From: Gentiana macrophylla
Taxonomy: Eukaryota > Streptophyta > Magnoliopsida > Gentianales > Gentianaceae
Assembly (NCBI GenBank): GCA_026214975.1
Contig: JAOBSW010001063.1
Location: forward strand, 72,293 to 136,292
Direction of reading: 5' to 3'
DNA length: 64,000 nt
Positions within the stretch are counted from its first letter, which is position 1, and every line of letters starts with the position of its first letter. A program made the translations under genes and the position numbers. This document shows positions 32,873-45,212 of this stretch, piece by piece. Under the pieces are notes generated by a model that had not been told where the DNA came from, searched no databases, and saw only the letters and a program-made list of their open reading frames with translations.

Positions 32873-34071
32873 TTTTTTAATTTTCCTACCCACTCAAATT
32901 CTGACCAGCCCACCACACAGCTAAAAGCAACCCGTCAAACTCCCGCCATACCCACGAACACACCGCGTTTTTCCTACCCTTACTTATCAAATAATCCCTA
33001 ATAATCTGAAAACATATAGCTCGATTAGAATTCCAACTCTGCGAATCGTTGGCTGAAGTTTTATACTGGTTGAATCGGTTGAAAATTGATATACAGTGTA
33101 GCATCTTAGTGGCGATCGGTGGCGAAAATTGCTAGAAAGAGCAATCGGCGACGGAGATTCAGTTCCTAGCAGCAGAGAGTCAGTGAGAGTCCTTCCGATC
33201 TTTTCATCTCTCTGTTTTCCGGGTAAGTTTTTTTTTTTTTCATATTTAAACAATTTCACGTTTACACTTTTAGGAATTGAATTATTGCAGGGAAGAAACA
33301 AAGAGATATTGCTAATACGTAATTGGATTCCAAGCAATTTTTTAAGGGTTATTAGTTAGTGTGGAGCTAAATTTGGGGCCCATAATTGTATAACACACGA
33401 TTTTAATTTTGTTACATCTTCTGTTTAGGCCGTAGAGTGGTTGAGAAATCAGAAAGGAAAATGATTGATTTTGTAAGGTCTTTTTGCTACAAAGAAAATC
33501 AGAAATGCTTGATTTTGTCCTTCGGTGTCATCCTTTTACAACTAATGCTTTACAATTTTCATATGATCATGAGCTCCCCTGTTTTTGCGTCCCACCGATT
33601 GTGCTTGATTTTGATGAAGTATGGACACATTAATGATTATTTTCGTTTTAAACCTTTTCCCACTTTATTGTGTTTGGCATGGTGTTTGCTGTTCGTGATA
33701 ACTAGATGTTTGTGTTCTTGTTTATTGTTATATTTCGATTGGGAAAAAAGCTCTTGTGGCTCCTCGTGTAGTAGAATGTTAGTAATGCATTATGCCATTT
33801 GTAAATCTTACATTCGAAGTCCTGCCTTCATGTTGTTGGGTGATTGAGTTAGTAGAGTTTTTGGTAGTAAACATTGAGTTAGACCAAACCACCGTAAGTA
33901 CACCAAGGATGAAATCACTTACGTCAAGCTTGTTTTTGGAAGATCGAAATTGAATCACTTGCAATTAAAGGATCTTATATCTCACTTTCTACCCAAGTTA
34001 CTGTATCATACCTTATGACTTCAGAGATATGATAAGAAATTTGCTCTAATTTTGTCTCCGATCTTGGTATA

Positions 34072-34400
34072 TTCAAAATCCTTCTCGGGTTACAGTCTTT
34101 TGTTTATATATAGAAAGAACACCTAACGGCTAAGTCGCAGAAATGCAACTACTATAAGCATTAAAACCAGGGCCACTTGAATCCTAACTCTCTAACCTAA
34201 TTTAAAGGGATTAGGACTAAGATAGAAAGCATAAAAACAACTACAGCTAAGTTTTTTCCATCTTGCTTTTGTGTTTCTCCCTCGTTTAGGTATAGTATAT
34301 TGGAAGTAATTTTAAACTGACCGTAGTATACTGGAAGTAACTGGCCGGGGCATCTTGGATGTAATATATTGTACTCTAACTTCAACCCACACTTGGGTGG
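34072..34400 (+). repeat. Partial copy of the repeat that forms the right arm of the large inverted repeat
   Basis: Shares the order of blocks with 43838-44010 (CGGGTTACA, CTTTGTTTATATATA, GCAGAAATGCAAC, GGGATTAGGA). It then matches the left arm near 39480-39600 in reverse (CCATCTTGCTTTTGTGTTT, GGCCGGGGCATCTTGGATG). It begins exactly where segmental duplication copy A ends, so it marks the truncation point. Confidence 0.7.
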
Positions 34401-36244
34401 TTGATGCCATTGATTATACATCCACGACCGCATCTCATTCATCTGTTAGGGATTTTTATGCCGTTGGCCAGATTAAAATAAGTAAAAATAATCACTACAT
34501 GTGTAAAAAACGATTATTCTTGCGAGACATGGTGTAGTCTTAAAGTAATGCTTCAAACCGGTGTGACAAGTTAAAATTCTATAACAGTCTTATTCTTCAT
34601 TGTTCTTTAAAACCTTTGTATAAGTAAAATGCCCATATTTTTTTATATAAAGGTTGATTCCATGATTCAGCTTATCATCTTCCATTAGGCTCTAGCTATT
34701 TTAAGCAATATAAACATTATTTAGGGCTATATTTTGGGGGGGAAACTTTGTATATATTACAACTGATCACTCTCTCTTCCATGTGTTTGAATACATGTTT
34801 CTGTGATTTGTGACTCTTGTTTGCATTATGTTCTGTGTGTAGCTCTTGATGGATTGTTTAGCTTTGATTGCATTAATCATTTTTTTAGACAGATAAAAAA
34901 TTAAAGGACACTAGTACACATTTACAGAAGACAAAAACGGAAAAAAAATGAGAGCCAAGGCACAATAATAGAACAAGAAGATGGAATCCGTGTGAATCAT
35001 TCTCATTGATGAAATAAAACTAAAAGTTAGATTATATAGGAGGTTACTTAATACTAGCTTATATAAGCCTAAAACTAGCTAACTAATGCGTAACAAACTC
35101 ATATTGCAAGTTGACAACGGATTTTTTAAACATAGGTGTTTGATGTGTCTCTCTAAGAACACAACATTCTATTTTAGCTTGAAGATTAAATATTTAAGAC
35201 TTATGCGAACAGATCAATGCACTAAACCAGGTTCAACTATTAAGTTTAGGGGTGTACATAGTCTCAGTTCGCAACCACAACTACACAAGAGTATAAAATT
35301 AACACCGTAAACACAACTACACAAGACTTTCACACCCTAACAGATGTAAAGCAACAGATAAGGTAGCAAGTTACACGACCCAAATTAGGAAATTAGAAAA
35401 CTAAGAAAAACCATACACTTGTTTGATTTTCTTAAAATTAATTAATTAAAGTCCGGCAAATTGTTAGAAGGAAAAAAGAGTACAATACCTCACCTTCAAT
35501 GCAAATCAAATGGAGGGAAAACCACAGGAACAATAGAGCTAGAAAGCAATTTCCTGGAATATTTGAAGGGTATTTTGATGAACCTGAATCACAGAGGATG
35601 TTTGTTAAGGAACAATAGAGTGATAAAAGAGCATCAATAGAACTTCATAACGACAAAGACTGGAGGAGGCGGACCAGCAGAAGAAACGGAGGAGCGGCGT
35701 CTGAATTCAAGCGGCTGTGATGTGTAATGATTTAGGGCCCGTTTGGATTGAAAGAAAATGGAGGAGAAGAAAAGAAAGGGCTTGGTCCTTATCTCATTAT
35801 CTTGCCAAACCGACGATACCTTCTTCCTCTGAGTATAGTGGATTTAGGTCTCTTGTGGACCTGATTGCCTCATGGATCCTACGGGCCGGCCCTCTTGGCT
35901 TAGCCTGAAGTGACATTAGGCTGTCGGACCAATGTATAGGGCCGACGACCCATGGGCCCAAACGGGCCGATGATCTCACGGATAGGGGTGGCCGATGGCC
36001 TTGTCCGCTACTTTAGTGGCCGGACGGACCCGAATAGAGATCCGCGGACGGTATTGCGGTTCAGGCATATCAGTATTAAGGGGAAGTTCTTCTATTGTGA
36101 GTTTATTTGAGGAGTAACACACGTGGATGAATCTGGACCACACAGTTTCAACTCAAATTCAAACTGCGTGGTACAGAATATCCACATGTGTTTACGGTGT
36201 CAATGGAGTGACTAGGAAAGAATTACCCCGTATTAAGGGTAAAG
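34401..36244. other. Unassigned sequence with a short match to 44640-44690
   Basis: 35661-35692 (GGCGGACCAGCAGAAGAAAC, then GGAGGAGCGG) recurs at 44650-44681. The part 35880-36060 is GC-rich with repeated GGGCC and CCGGA units, but no gene was identified. Confidence 0.4.
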
Positions 36245-36259
36245 TAGCCTCTTCCTATT
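36245..36259. repeat. Target site duplication (left copy) of the retroposon
   Basis: TAGCCTCTTCCTATT, repeated exactly at 37467-37481. Confidence 0.88.
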
Positions 36260-37466
36260 CTTTTTTTGGGTTAAAATGTAAATTATATTAACCAAATGTA
36301 TGTACAAGTACACCCTAAGAGAAGATACAAAAATAGGGTCATATTGTTTACACCAAAAGTGTATCCAACTGAGCATTTCCCAACTAATTCTAAAAAATGA
36401 GGCCAAACCAGAAACGAATGCTGCAACAAACAACACTCCAGGACACCCAAGCTGAGACCCACATAACAAAAGTCACACAGCAGGGCAAACCAACTTCAAC
36501 ACATTCACCCCAAGAAGCTCCAAGAAACAGTTAAGCATCAACAGAGACGCTTAAAAGCAGCAGTAGCAAAAAAGGGGGGCTCATAATAACTGAATTAACC
36601 TCAACCCATCCAGAAATCAATGCAGTAGGCAAAAAACCCTGGTGAATAAGAGATCCAAACTCAAACCAGTGGCATTAAAAGTGACAGGAATCACAGAGAA
36701 GGCCAAAACAGGTACCAAATGATAGAAATCAAACTTTGATAACAAAGTTAACCTCGACCCATCCAAAAATCCTTGCAGCAGGCAAAACACATTGATGAAT
36801 AAGAGACCCAAACTCAAACCAGTAGCATTAAGTGTGACAAAAATCACAGATGAGGGCAATTTAGAAACCATTGAGGTATTAATCAAGCTTTGAAGGTTGA
36901 AATGCACAGCAGACCAGCAAAATCAATGTGCAGTGTAAACCAACCTTCAAGGTAGCAATTTGCAAGAGTCAGAATTCAGAAACCAAGAAGTTGAGAAGCC
37001 CAATCCGACAATGCAGAAAACCCCCAAAATCTTCATGAAATCGAACCCAGAGGAAATCAAATGAAGAGAGAGCTCAACAGCAATTCTTTGATACAAGACG
37101 CCATAGTTCAGAAGAAAAGCGCAGCCGGGGCCCGGCCGTACCATATCCAGAGAAACCAGGCATCAGGGAGGCTACACCAAAGAACTACACCAAAAGCTAC
37201 TTACCGGAGGCTTGAAGAAGGATTCAGCAACTCCAAAACAGAGGAGAAAAGGGAGCCCATCGAATAAACGAGGCAACGAACACCAACAGAGCACTCCCCG
37301 GCTCCATTGAAGACTTTCTTAACCCGCCTGAGCAAGGAAGATAGCCTGAGAAGCTCTCCGTAAATCAAATCGCCGGAAGAAATGTAGAAGATGAAGACAG
37401 CCGCCCCAATCGCTAGAGCAAAGCCCTAATCATTTTTTTTCATCGGTTTATTTTTTATTTTGTGGT
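36260..37466 (-). mobile_element. LINE-derived retroposon without ORFs, full target duplication
   Basis: Flanked by a perfect 15-bp duplication. On the minus strand it starts near a GGGCTTTGCTCTAGCGATTG leader (~37425) and ends with TGGTTAATATAATTTACATT and a short A tail (complement of 36261-36267). That end resembles 3' ends of plant L1-type LINEs. No ORF1 or ORF2 motif was found in 1.2 kb, so it is probably an internally deleted LINE or a retrocopied transcript. An internal diverged duplication (36645-36705 and 36780-36845) is visible. Confidence 0.75.
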
Positions 37467-37481
37467 TAGCCTCTTCCTATT
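37467..37481. repeat. Target site duplication (right copy) of the retroposon
   Basis: TAGCCTCTTCCTATT, identical to 36245-36259. Confidence 0.88.
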
Positions 37482-39237
37482 ATGTCATAAAAGAGTTTTT
37501 ATTTTCTATTTTTAATTCTAAAAGTGAAATAATGATACCCAAATAGTTGGTCATCTCCTCCACAACATCACTCTCCCCTCCCATCTGTGGCCCTTGGCAA
37601 AGATGGGTGTCCTCATTTTTTTCATCATCACCACCACATCTTTTCTTCTCTTCCCACCGATCACCTTCTTCTTTCCTTTCTAACGCCCCCCTCTTCTCCT
37701 AAATCGATACATTTGTCTGCTATATCTGAAAAGCTATAACGTCCTAATTTTGCAGATCCATCTTTTTCTTCCTCTTTATATATGGTTACCAACTGAGAAA
37801 CTTTAATTTCATTCCCTTCCTATCGTTTGTCTTTCTCCTTGCTCTATTTTGAAAGAAAAGATGTCTCTCTGCATCTCTGGCTCTCTGCAACACTCTGCGA
37901 GCTGCCTTCTTTCTCTCGTGTTTTTTTTCGAGCAGAGGCTTTGTAATTGTATGATTCAAGAAAGTGTAGCTCGTGAAGGTAGAGGTGCTTCTGGACCTGC
38001 TGCTGAGACCACCGATCGATGAGGTCAATTATGTCCTTTCACAATCAAATCTGCTATATATGTTCTGTTCAGGTAATGTCTTTCCAGTTATCTACATATC
38101 TCGTGATAAGATAAGCAATAAAAGATTCAGTCTTTTAACTACTCTGGTTCGTTTATGTTTTCTGTGTATATCTGTGTTATTGTTTTGCTGCATATTCAAA
38201 TCAAGTCACTTTTGGTAATTAAAATGCCTTTTCTCTACAGTCTGATATATATCAAGTGCTAAAGACATAAACTTTCTCTTATATTAGTGTCTAAAATATG
38301 TCCTAATCTGAGTTTTTGCCGCTGCACGCTGATATATCTCCAAACCATTATTTGCTCTTGAGTCTCTGTCTGTACAAAACATGGTTTTGGCTTCAACTTT
38401 TAATACGACTTACCCGAAATAGGAGTTTTATTATTGCATAATAAGTAAAGGTTAATCTTTCCTATGTTTTTATGTGCTTCCATATTGCACACTGCATATA
38501 CAGTGAAATCTTCCTTAGTATCGCCTCTTTTCTTTTCATCGTGGCTTGTATCATTATTCACTTCTTACTAGAAAGAAAACACCACGGCCAAACCTATCAA
38601 AGATAGCAAAAATTCCTTGTTTTTATTTTGGGATTACCCTCTAAAAGTCTCGATGAAGTAAAAAAAAACTACCAAACAAACAATGAGAAACACAAAGATT
38701 TAATGTGGACAGAGCCTTCAAATTGGAGCAAACCAACACTCTATAGTAAGCGGCGTTACCGTGAAATCAGTCGTATTGCCACTTGTAGATCATATGACAA
38801 ATTACTTTCTCTAAACATGGTAAGATAAATCTTCAATGGAATCTATTCTTATTGCAAGATAAGCCTGAACAAACGTTCAGGAGTAAGTCATGACTTCCAC
38901 TTTTCTTTCAAATCGATCTATTGATCTATCAAGGACAGTGCAACCATGTTAAAGGAACTTATAATAAATTTCGAAAGTAGATATTAGCAGATTCTGATAT
39001 GCCCCTACTGGTAATGAACATTTATCTTCACAGAGAGTTACAGCTCTTGTTGTAGCGGCGGCGCGCACACACACAAATCACTATGGTCGTCAAGCTACAC
39101 AAAGCAGCTAAATGTATTTGAAAATTCATGCATGACTATGTTAAAGTATTTCAACAACCTTTCTACTAAGTAACTAAGACGTTCCTAGAAAAATAAATCT
39201 CTTAGTTTTCTATATATGTTTAATAAAAGAACCATAC
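37482..39237. other. Unassigned, partly pyrimidine-rich sequence
   Basis: 37550-37910 is CT-rich and resembles a plant 5' leader; the short frame after 37950 ends within 23 codons. 38628-38828 is open for 66 codons on the plus strand with no recognised motif. No intact gene is supported. Confidence 0.35.
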
Positions 39238-39274
39238 CTGTGACAATGGGCGAAGAACCCTTAGAATCCGCCAT
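39238..39274 (-). pseudogene. Possible first coding exon of an unrecognised gene
   Basis: On the minus strand ATG at 39274 opens MADSKGSSPIVT and runs into a good splice donor (ACAG before GTATGG) at 39238. The leader upstream contains a 41-base tandem duplication (39276-39312 and 39317-39353). It sits at the outer end of the left arm of the large inverted repeat. The equivalent start codon is lost in the right arm (~44262). No second exon was found. Confidence 0.35.
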
Positions 39275-41700
39275 TTTGAATTCTCAATGAAACGGCAAGT
39301 TGTTGGGAAAACGAGTTTGAATTCTCAATGAAACGGCAAGTTGTTGGGAAAACAAGGGCAACGTAAAAAAAATACTTGAAGGCAACATGTATACTCCACA
39401 ACCAAGATGTATACTCAAGAGATGGCCTCATTCACATAACACAGCTAGAAGATTATGGACCAAGCTGGTCATTATCTTCAAGGCATATCGTCATCTTCCA
39501 TCCAAGATGCCCCGGCTAGTTTAAAATTATTTCCAATATACCTAAACATGAGAAAAACACAAAAGCAAGATGGAAAAAACTTAAACATGGGAAAAACACA
39601 AAAGCAAGATGGAAAAAACTCTAGATTGAGTTAGGATTAAAGTGGCCATGTTCTTAATGTTCATAGCCGTTGCATTTCTGCAACTTGGCATTTATAGATG
39701 TTAGGTACCTTACGTAACCCGATAAGGATTTTGAATAAAATTATTATCTTTTCCTCTCTATCTTGTTGATTTCTACACACTTTAGGCATGTTTCTTTTTG
39801 GTTCCTTTTCCTCATGAAAAACATAGATTTTAAACATAGCTTCTAACTGCCACATGTTTAAGTTATTAATCCATCATTTTCCTAATGATCACGACAAAAA
39901 AGACATCACATAACATTCGGTCTTTGTGACGGAACTGAATGCACAAGAAACATGACGGCCTATAATTCACTCAAACATGTGCAAAAATTAAGAATCATAT
40001 ACCTTGAAAGGTATGTAGAGATGCAATAACGTATCTTTGTGAAATACATGAGAAAAGGAAACGTCGCTCCATGCAAGTATGACCATTGCCTGCATCAATT
40101 GCAAATATCTTCTAGATAAACTAGTCAACAAAGAGTTTTTGCTTGGTTTTTCACTAACATGTGTTCCCTGAAAAACTTATCAACCTCTAAGTCTTAGCAA
40201 ATTATTATTGTTTGTAGAAAGTTGTGAGAATAAAACGAAGGAATAAAACTCTTCTTTATTAACATAACATCAATCCTTTAAATAGGTTACAAAGGGGAAT
40301 ACAACGACTATCATGAAAAAAACTGATGGTTGAGATAACCAAAGCCGGCTACATACCCCAATTAATTCAAATATGGGCGGCAGAGCTGAAGAAGGAGCAT
40401 TAAAGCAACGATCAGACTTGTAAAAGTTGAATGTTTAATGCTCTGTAAAAAAGATATAGAAAATTTGCTTTCATCCTGATTGAAATTTCGGAACAATTCA
40501 AATACAATAAATATTCATTTAAATTGTTGTAATTGCACCAATCTGAGAGCAATGCTAAACCGTTTTGCTCTTTTTTACTTTCTGAAGAGCAATACATATT
40601 ATAAGATAACCATATGCAAAGAAATTTCTTTGAAAAACGAACATGGACCGCAAGTTGAGTTACCTTCTCAATCGCTCTAAATATAGAAAGTGTTTATCAT
40701 CACGTATGTTGACGATGTCACGTCTGGTACGAACTTTTTGTATCCTTTCTGTCACTCGTAAAAGAAAATAGTGTTGTTAAAAGAATTTTTGGCTATACAT
40801 GATAACGGTATTGATTGATCAGTATACGAGAATGTACTGGGTAGCCTCTAGCTTAATGAAAAAAGTAACACATGCATTCCGGCATGAACAAGATATTGGC
40901 ATCTTCACCCCAAATCAGTAAAAAGAGGGGAGAAATCTGTTTTGTTGTTGGGGCTGCTCTTTAGCAAACCTAAGGTGAAAAGAGTTTATTAGACAATCTT
41001 ACAAAGTGTGTTCTTTTCCGATGTATTTACACCATTTCAGGTAATTATGAAAACATTTCTTAATTAAACTTCAACCGCTCGGTCGTCCAGCTGAAAAAGA
41101 AACACGACTTTATTAACTCAACGATATTAAGCATAGAAAGTATGTGTTGTAAAACTATATATCTCATGCCTTGTCGTGTAAAGTAGGTTTAGAACAAACC
41201 TTGAATTAATGTTTTCAAGCGGTTGAATAAGGTTCTCTCTGGTTTTATTGTGAATCACGAGTCCATTAGAAACAAGAAATATCATTTGAGCTAGAACCCA
41301 AAAACCAAAAAAATAAAGAAGAAAACGGAAAACTAGTGACAAACACATTCCTGAAAACCTATAATAACTTGCAGCCAATCGAGAATGACCAGCTACAATG
41401 CTAAGAATCCGGCCAATGCAAGCCTTCTATGTTTCGAAGAGCGGAAACAACAGCTTTGACTTGGCGTGAATCAATGAAATACCAAATTCTATGAATCCGA
41501 TAATTAAAATGAACATATTAGCTTCTATAAGAAGCAAAAAGTACCTCGTCAAGCTGCGTAATCGCTGCGTCATCGGAATCAACAGAGATGATATTATAAA
41601 GAGTAGTGGTAAAAATCTGTTCATTATGAGTTCCATGAGCAAGCTTGAGAATCGACAAGTACAACCAACCATAATTGCATCTATGACATGACAAATTAGA
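39256..41700 (+). repeat. Left arm of the ~5 kb inverted repeat
   Basis: Matches the reverse complement of 41770-44283 along its whole length. Examples: 39261-39269 with 44271-44280; 40290-40425 with 43005-43110; 40940-41100 with 42375-42540; 41560-41690 with 41780-41910. Identity is high but imperfect, with many short indels. No convincing coding frame was found in either arm. Confidence 0.88.
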
Positions 41701-41769
41701 TAGCACATGAACAAAGCTCGACTAACAAATTAAATTGCTCTTTATTCGCATCTAATTTGTTCTTAATTA

Positions 41770-44283
41770 AATTGTTCGTGTCATAGATGCAATTGTGGTT
41801 GAGGCTGTACTTGTCGATTCTCAAGCTTGCTCATTAAACTCTTAATGAACATATTTTGGCCACTACTCCTTATAACACCATCTTTTGTTGATTCCGATGA
41901 CGGAGCGATTATGCAGCTTAACGACGTACTTTTTGTTTCTTATAGAAGCTAATACGTTTATTTTAATTATTGGATTCATAGAACTAGGTATTTCATTGAT
42001 TCACGTCAGATCAAAGCTGTTGTTTCTGCTCTTTGGAAGGCTTGCATGGGCCGGATTCTTTCGACCAGCACAAAGCATTGAAGCTGGACATTCTCGATTG
42101 GCTACAAATTAATATAGGTTTTCAGGATTGTGTTTGTCACTAATTTTCCGTTTTTTCTTCTTTTTTGTTTTTGAGTTCTAGCTCAAGTGATATTTCTTCT
42201 GTCTAATGACCTCCTATTCACAATATTAGAAACCAAAGAGAACCTTATTCAACTGCTTGGAAATATTAATTCAAGGCTTGTTCTTAAACCAAACTTATAC
42301 GACAAGGCATGAGATATATAGTTTTCCTACACATACTTTCTATACTTAATATCGTTGAATGAATAGTCATGTGTTTTTTTTCAGCTGGACGACCGAGTTG
42401 TCGAAAGGAAATTTTTTCATAATTATCTGAAATGGTGTAGATACCTCGGAAAAGAACACAACTTGAGGTAAGATTGTCTATATACGCTACATAATAAACT
42501 ATTTTTTCCTGAAGAGCAGCCCCAACAACAAAACAAATTGCTCTATCTTGCCGGAATGCACGTGTTACCTTTTTCAAGTTAGTGACTCCCCAGTACATTA
42601 TCGTATACTGATCAATCAATACAGTTATCATGTATAGCCAAAATTCTTTTGACAACACTATTTTCTTTTACATGTGGCAGAAAGATACAAAAAGTTCGTA
42701 CCATATGTGACATCGTCAACATACGCGATGATGAACACTTTCTTCGGGATTATATAAAGCATATATATAGAGCAATTGATAAGGTAACTCAACTTGCAGT
42801 CCAGTCCATGTTCATTTTTTAAAAAAAAATTCTTTGCATATGGTTATCTTATAACCTGTATTGCTCTTTTCAAACAACGGTATTACAATGATTTAAATGA
42901 ATATTTATGGTATTTGAATTGTTCTGAAAATTTCAATCACGATGTAAGCAGATTTTCTTTTTTTGTTTTCAGAGCATTAAACATTCAACGGGTCTGATCG
43001 TTGCTTTAATGCTCCTTCTTCAGCTCTGCCGCCCATATTTGAATTAATCGGGGTATCTAGCCGGCTTTGGTTATCTCAACCATCAGTTTTTTTTATGATA
43101 GCCGTTGTATTCCCCTTTGTAACCTATTTTAAGGATTGATGTTTTGATAATATAGTGGAGTTTTATTTCTTCGTTTTAAACTCTCAACACTCTACAAACA
43201 GTAATAATTTGTTAACACTTATGTACTAAGGTTGATAAGTTTTTCAGGGAACACATGTTGTTGGTGAAAAACCAAGCAACTCCGTGAAATCATATTTTGT
43301 AGAGAGAAGAACATCCTGACACATCTTTCAGAGCTTTAATCGCATGCAGCAGACATGATTCATTATTTCTCTTCAGGTATGTTGTTTTGTATAAAACTTT
43401 TTGTTGACTACTTTCTGCTTGCTTATCTAGAATTGGAATCGACATTTGCAATTGATGCAGGCAATGGTCATACTTGCATAGAGCGACGTTTCCTTTTCTA
43501 ATGTATTTCACAAAGTGTGGTATATTCATCACACCTGTATCTTTACATACCCTTGAAGGTATGTGATTCTTAATTTTTGCACATGTTTGAGTGAATTAGA
43601 GGCCGTCATGTTTCTTGTGCTTTCAGATCCGTCACAGATAAAGTTACTTGATGTTTTTATTTGTCGTGATCATGAAGAAAATAATGGATTAATAACTTAA
43701 ACATGTGGCAAATGGAAGCTATGTTAAATATATTTATGTTTTTCAGGTGGAAAAAGGAAACAAAAAGGAGCATGTCATTATTTAAAGTGTAGAAATGAAC
43801 AAGATAGAGAGGAAAATATGATTATTTTATTCTAAATCCTCATCGGGTTACATAATGTCCTTTGTTTATATATAAAGAACCTAACGGCTATAAATGCCAA
43901 GTTGCAGAAATGCAACGGCTAGGAAACATAAAAAACATGGCCACTTTAATCCTAACTTAGCCTAATTAGAGGGATTAGGAAGCATAAAAGCAACACTTAG
44001 TTCTACGGCTGAAGATAATGACCAGCTTTGCTTGGTCTATAATCTTCTGGCTCTGTTATGTGTATGAGGCCATTTCTTTAGTATACATCTCGTTTGAAGA
44101 TAATGACCAGCTTTGCTTGGTCCATAATCTTCTAGCTCTGTTATGTGTATGAGGCCACTTCTTGAGTATACATCTCGGTTGTGGGAGTATACTTGTTGCC
44201 TTCAAGTATTTTTTCCGTTGCCCTCGTTTTTCCAACAACGTGCCATTTCATTGAGAATTCTACTTGGCTGATTCTAAGGGTTA
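41770..44283 (-). repeat. Right arm of the ~5 kb inverted repeat
   Basis: Inverted partner of 39256-41700, with a loop of only ~70 bases. It differs by an 88-base tandem duplication (44008-44095 and 44096-44183), absent from the left arm. A transcript across both arms would fold into a very long hairpin. Confidence 0.88.
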
Positions 44284-44737
44284 ACAAAGCCACAAGAGAA
44301 TCTCAAATTCCAAATCTAACTTAGCAAATATCAAAACATCACCAATATTTTTTGCATAATTAGGAAGACTTTAGTTGAAACAACCATAACATAGCACCCA
44401 AAAAAGGTGACAAATTGAATAGCCTTAAGACAATCAGTGATTGACCTTTTATAACACAACATGATTTTGAACATAAAAAGCTGAGAAAATGTAAGGATAG
44501 GTAAACCTAGTGCTGAACATCACAATTATATCAATATATAAAACAGTTCCTTACAAAAATATGCAGTAAGAAAGACTTTGTAAAATAAATTAAAAGGTCT
44601 TTCTAACCCAAACCTTAGCCACTCACGCATCGCACACCATAACAGAGAGAGGCGGACCAGCAGAAGAAGCGGAGGAGCGGTGTTGGATTTCAAGCTGGTT
44701 GGAGATCGGGTTGGGAGTTTTGAGCTACGACAACATG
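44284..44737. other. Unassigned spacer
   Basis: Contains the block shared with 35661-35692. No coding motif or terminus identified. Confidence 0.4.
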
Positions 44738-44845
44738 ATATGGTTGTTATACTGCTCTTGCAACGACCTGTCAACACCTTCAGAGCCTGAACCGATAGCT
44801 TTTACGTTGCTTTGCCAGAATGTGCCTGAAGGATCTGTATAGTAT
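44738..44845 (-). pseudogene. Exon fragment of 20S proteasome subunit alpha-5
   Basis: On the minus strand an AG acceptor at 44846-44847 is followed by a frame reading YYTDPSGTFWQSNVKAIG, then SGSEGVDRSLQEQYN. This is the conserved segment of proteasome alpha-5 (PAE) around the SGSEGxxxSLQEQYN block. Family knowledge: plants have one or two PAE genes, and the full protein is ~237 residues. Only ~36 residues are here. Similarity stops after QYN, where the exon normally ends, and a stop follows at 44725-44727. Neighbouring exons are absent, so this is a captured or decayed fragment. Confidence 0.8.
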
Positions 44846-45019
44846 CTACAATTTGCAAAGCACCCTTATAAAAACCCATTTCAACCACTCAAAAAGGAAG
44901 AAAAAACAAATATGGTTCAAAATATTTCTTTTTTCCTAAACAATTTATTTCAACAAAATAGGAATCCAATTCGACTTTCCGATTAAGGGATAACAAATCC
45001 CCTTACATAGATATGTAAT
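44846..45019. other. Short unassigned AT-rich stretch
   Basis: Probably the intron side of the proteasome fragment followed by unassigned sequence. Nothing else is visible. Confidence 0.3.
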
Positions 45020-45210
45020 TTTTCAGCAAACGACATGTATTTGTATGATGACCATAGTCGCGGTGGTTCTCACAGTACTTGCTAGTACCGCGCTCGCCGC
45101 GTGGGTCGGGTTTCATGGGGCGAGGTTCAGGAATCTCGTCCCTCACCTCATGCATGATGTGTTCCAGAGAGGCGTTCAACGGAGTAAATTGTTCGTCCTT
45201 GGTATGACCT
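45020..45210 (-). pseudogene. gag fragment of a Tat-like Ty3/gypsy element (downstream part)
   Basis: On the minus strand the frame reads FTPLNASLEHIMHEVRDE, a proline-rich linker, then SKYCENHRDYGHHTNTC, a CX2-type zinc-knuckle region of the KYCxxHRDxGHxTxxC form found in Tat/Ogre gag proteins. The frame ends after CRLLKNYISM. The upstream part of the same gag appears at 50158-50335, on the other side of the inserted element. Confidence 0.75.
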
Positions 45211-45212
45211 GG

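Larger units (their letters stand above)
31893..34071 (+). repeat. Segmental duplication, copy A (truncated gene 5' region)
   Basis: Near-identical, in direct orientation, to 52991-54942, about 21 kb away, apart from a SINE present only here (32648-32872) and small indels. It carries the promoter region, leader exon (ending at 33222 before GTAAGT) and part of the first intron of the gene whose full copy lies at 53950-56426. Similarity ends at 34071, where an unrelated repeat begins, so this copy lacks the coding exons. Confidence 0.88.

Noticed and set aside
32987..33337. 116-codon minus-strand frame in the duplicated leader region
   Set aside because: Antisense to the leader exon and its T-rich intron; copy B has an altered frame.
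33437..33847. 136-codon plus-strand frame in duplication copy A
   Set aside because: Broken by single-base differences in copy B (frame changes near 54410 and 54620), so it is not conserved as protein; more likely intron sequence.
40690..40720. TATGTTGACGATGTC resembling a copia-type YVDD reverse transcriptase box in the inverted-repeat arms
   Set aside because: No other RT motif in frame on either side in either arm; a four-residue match alone is not enough.
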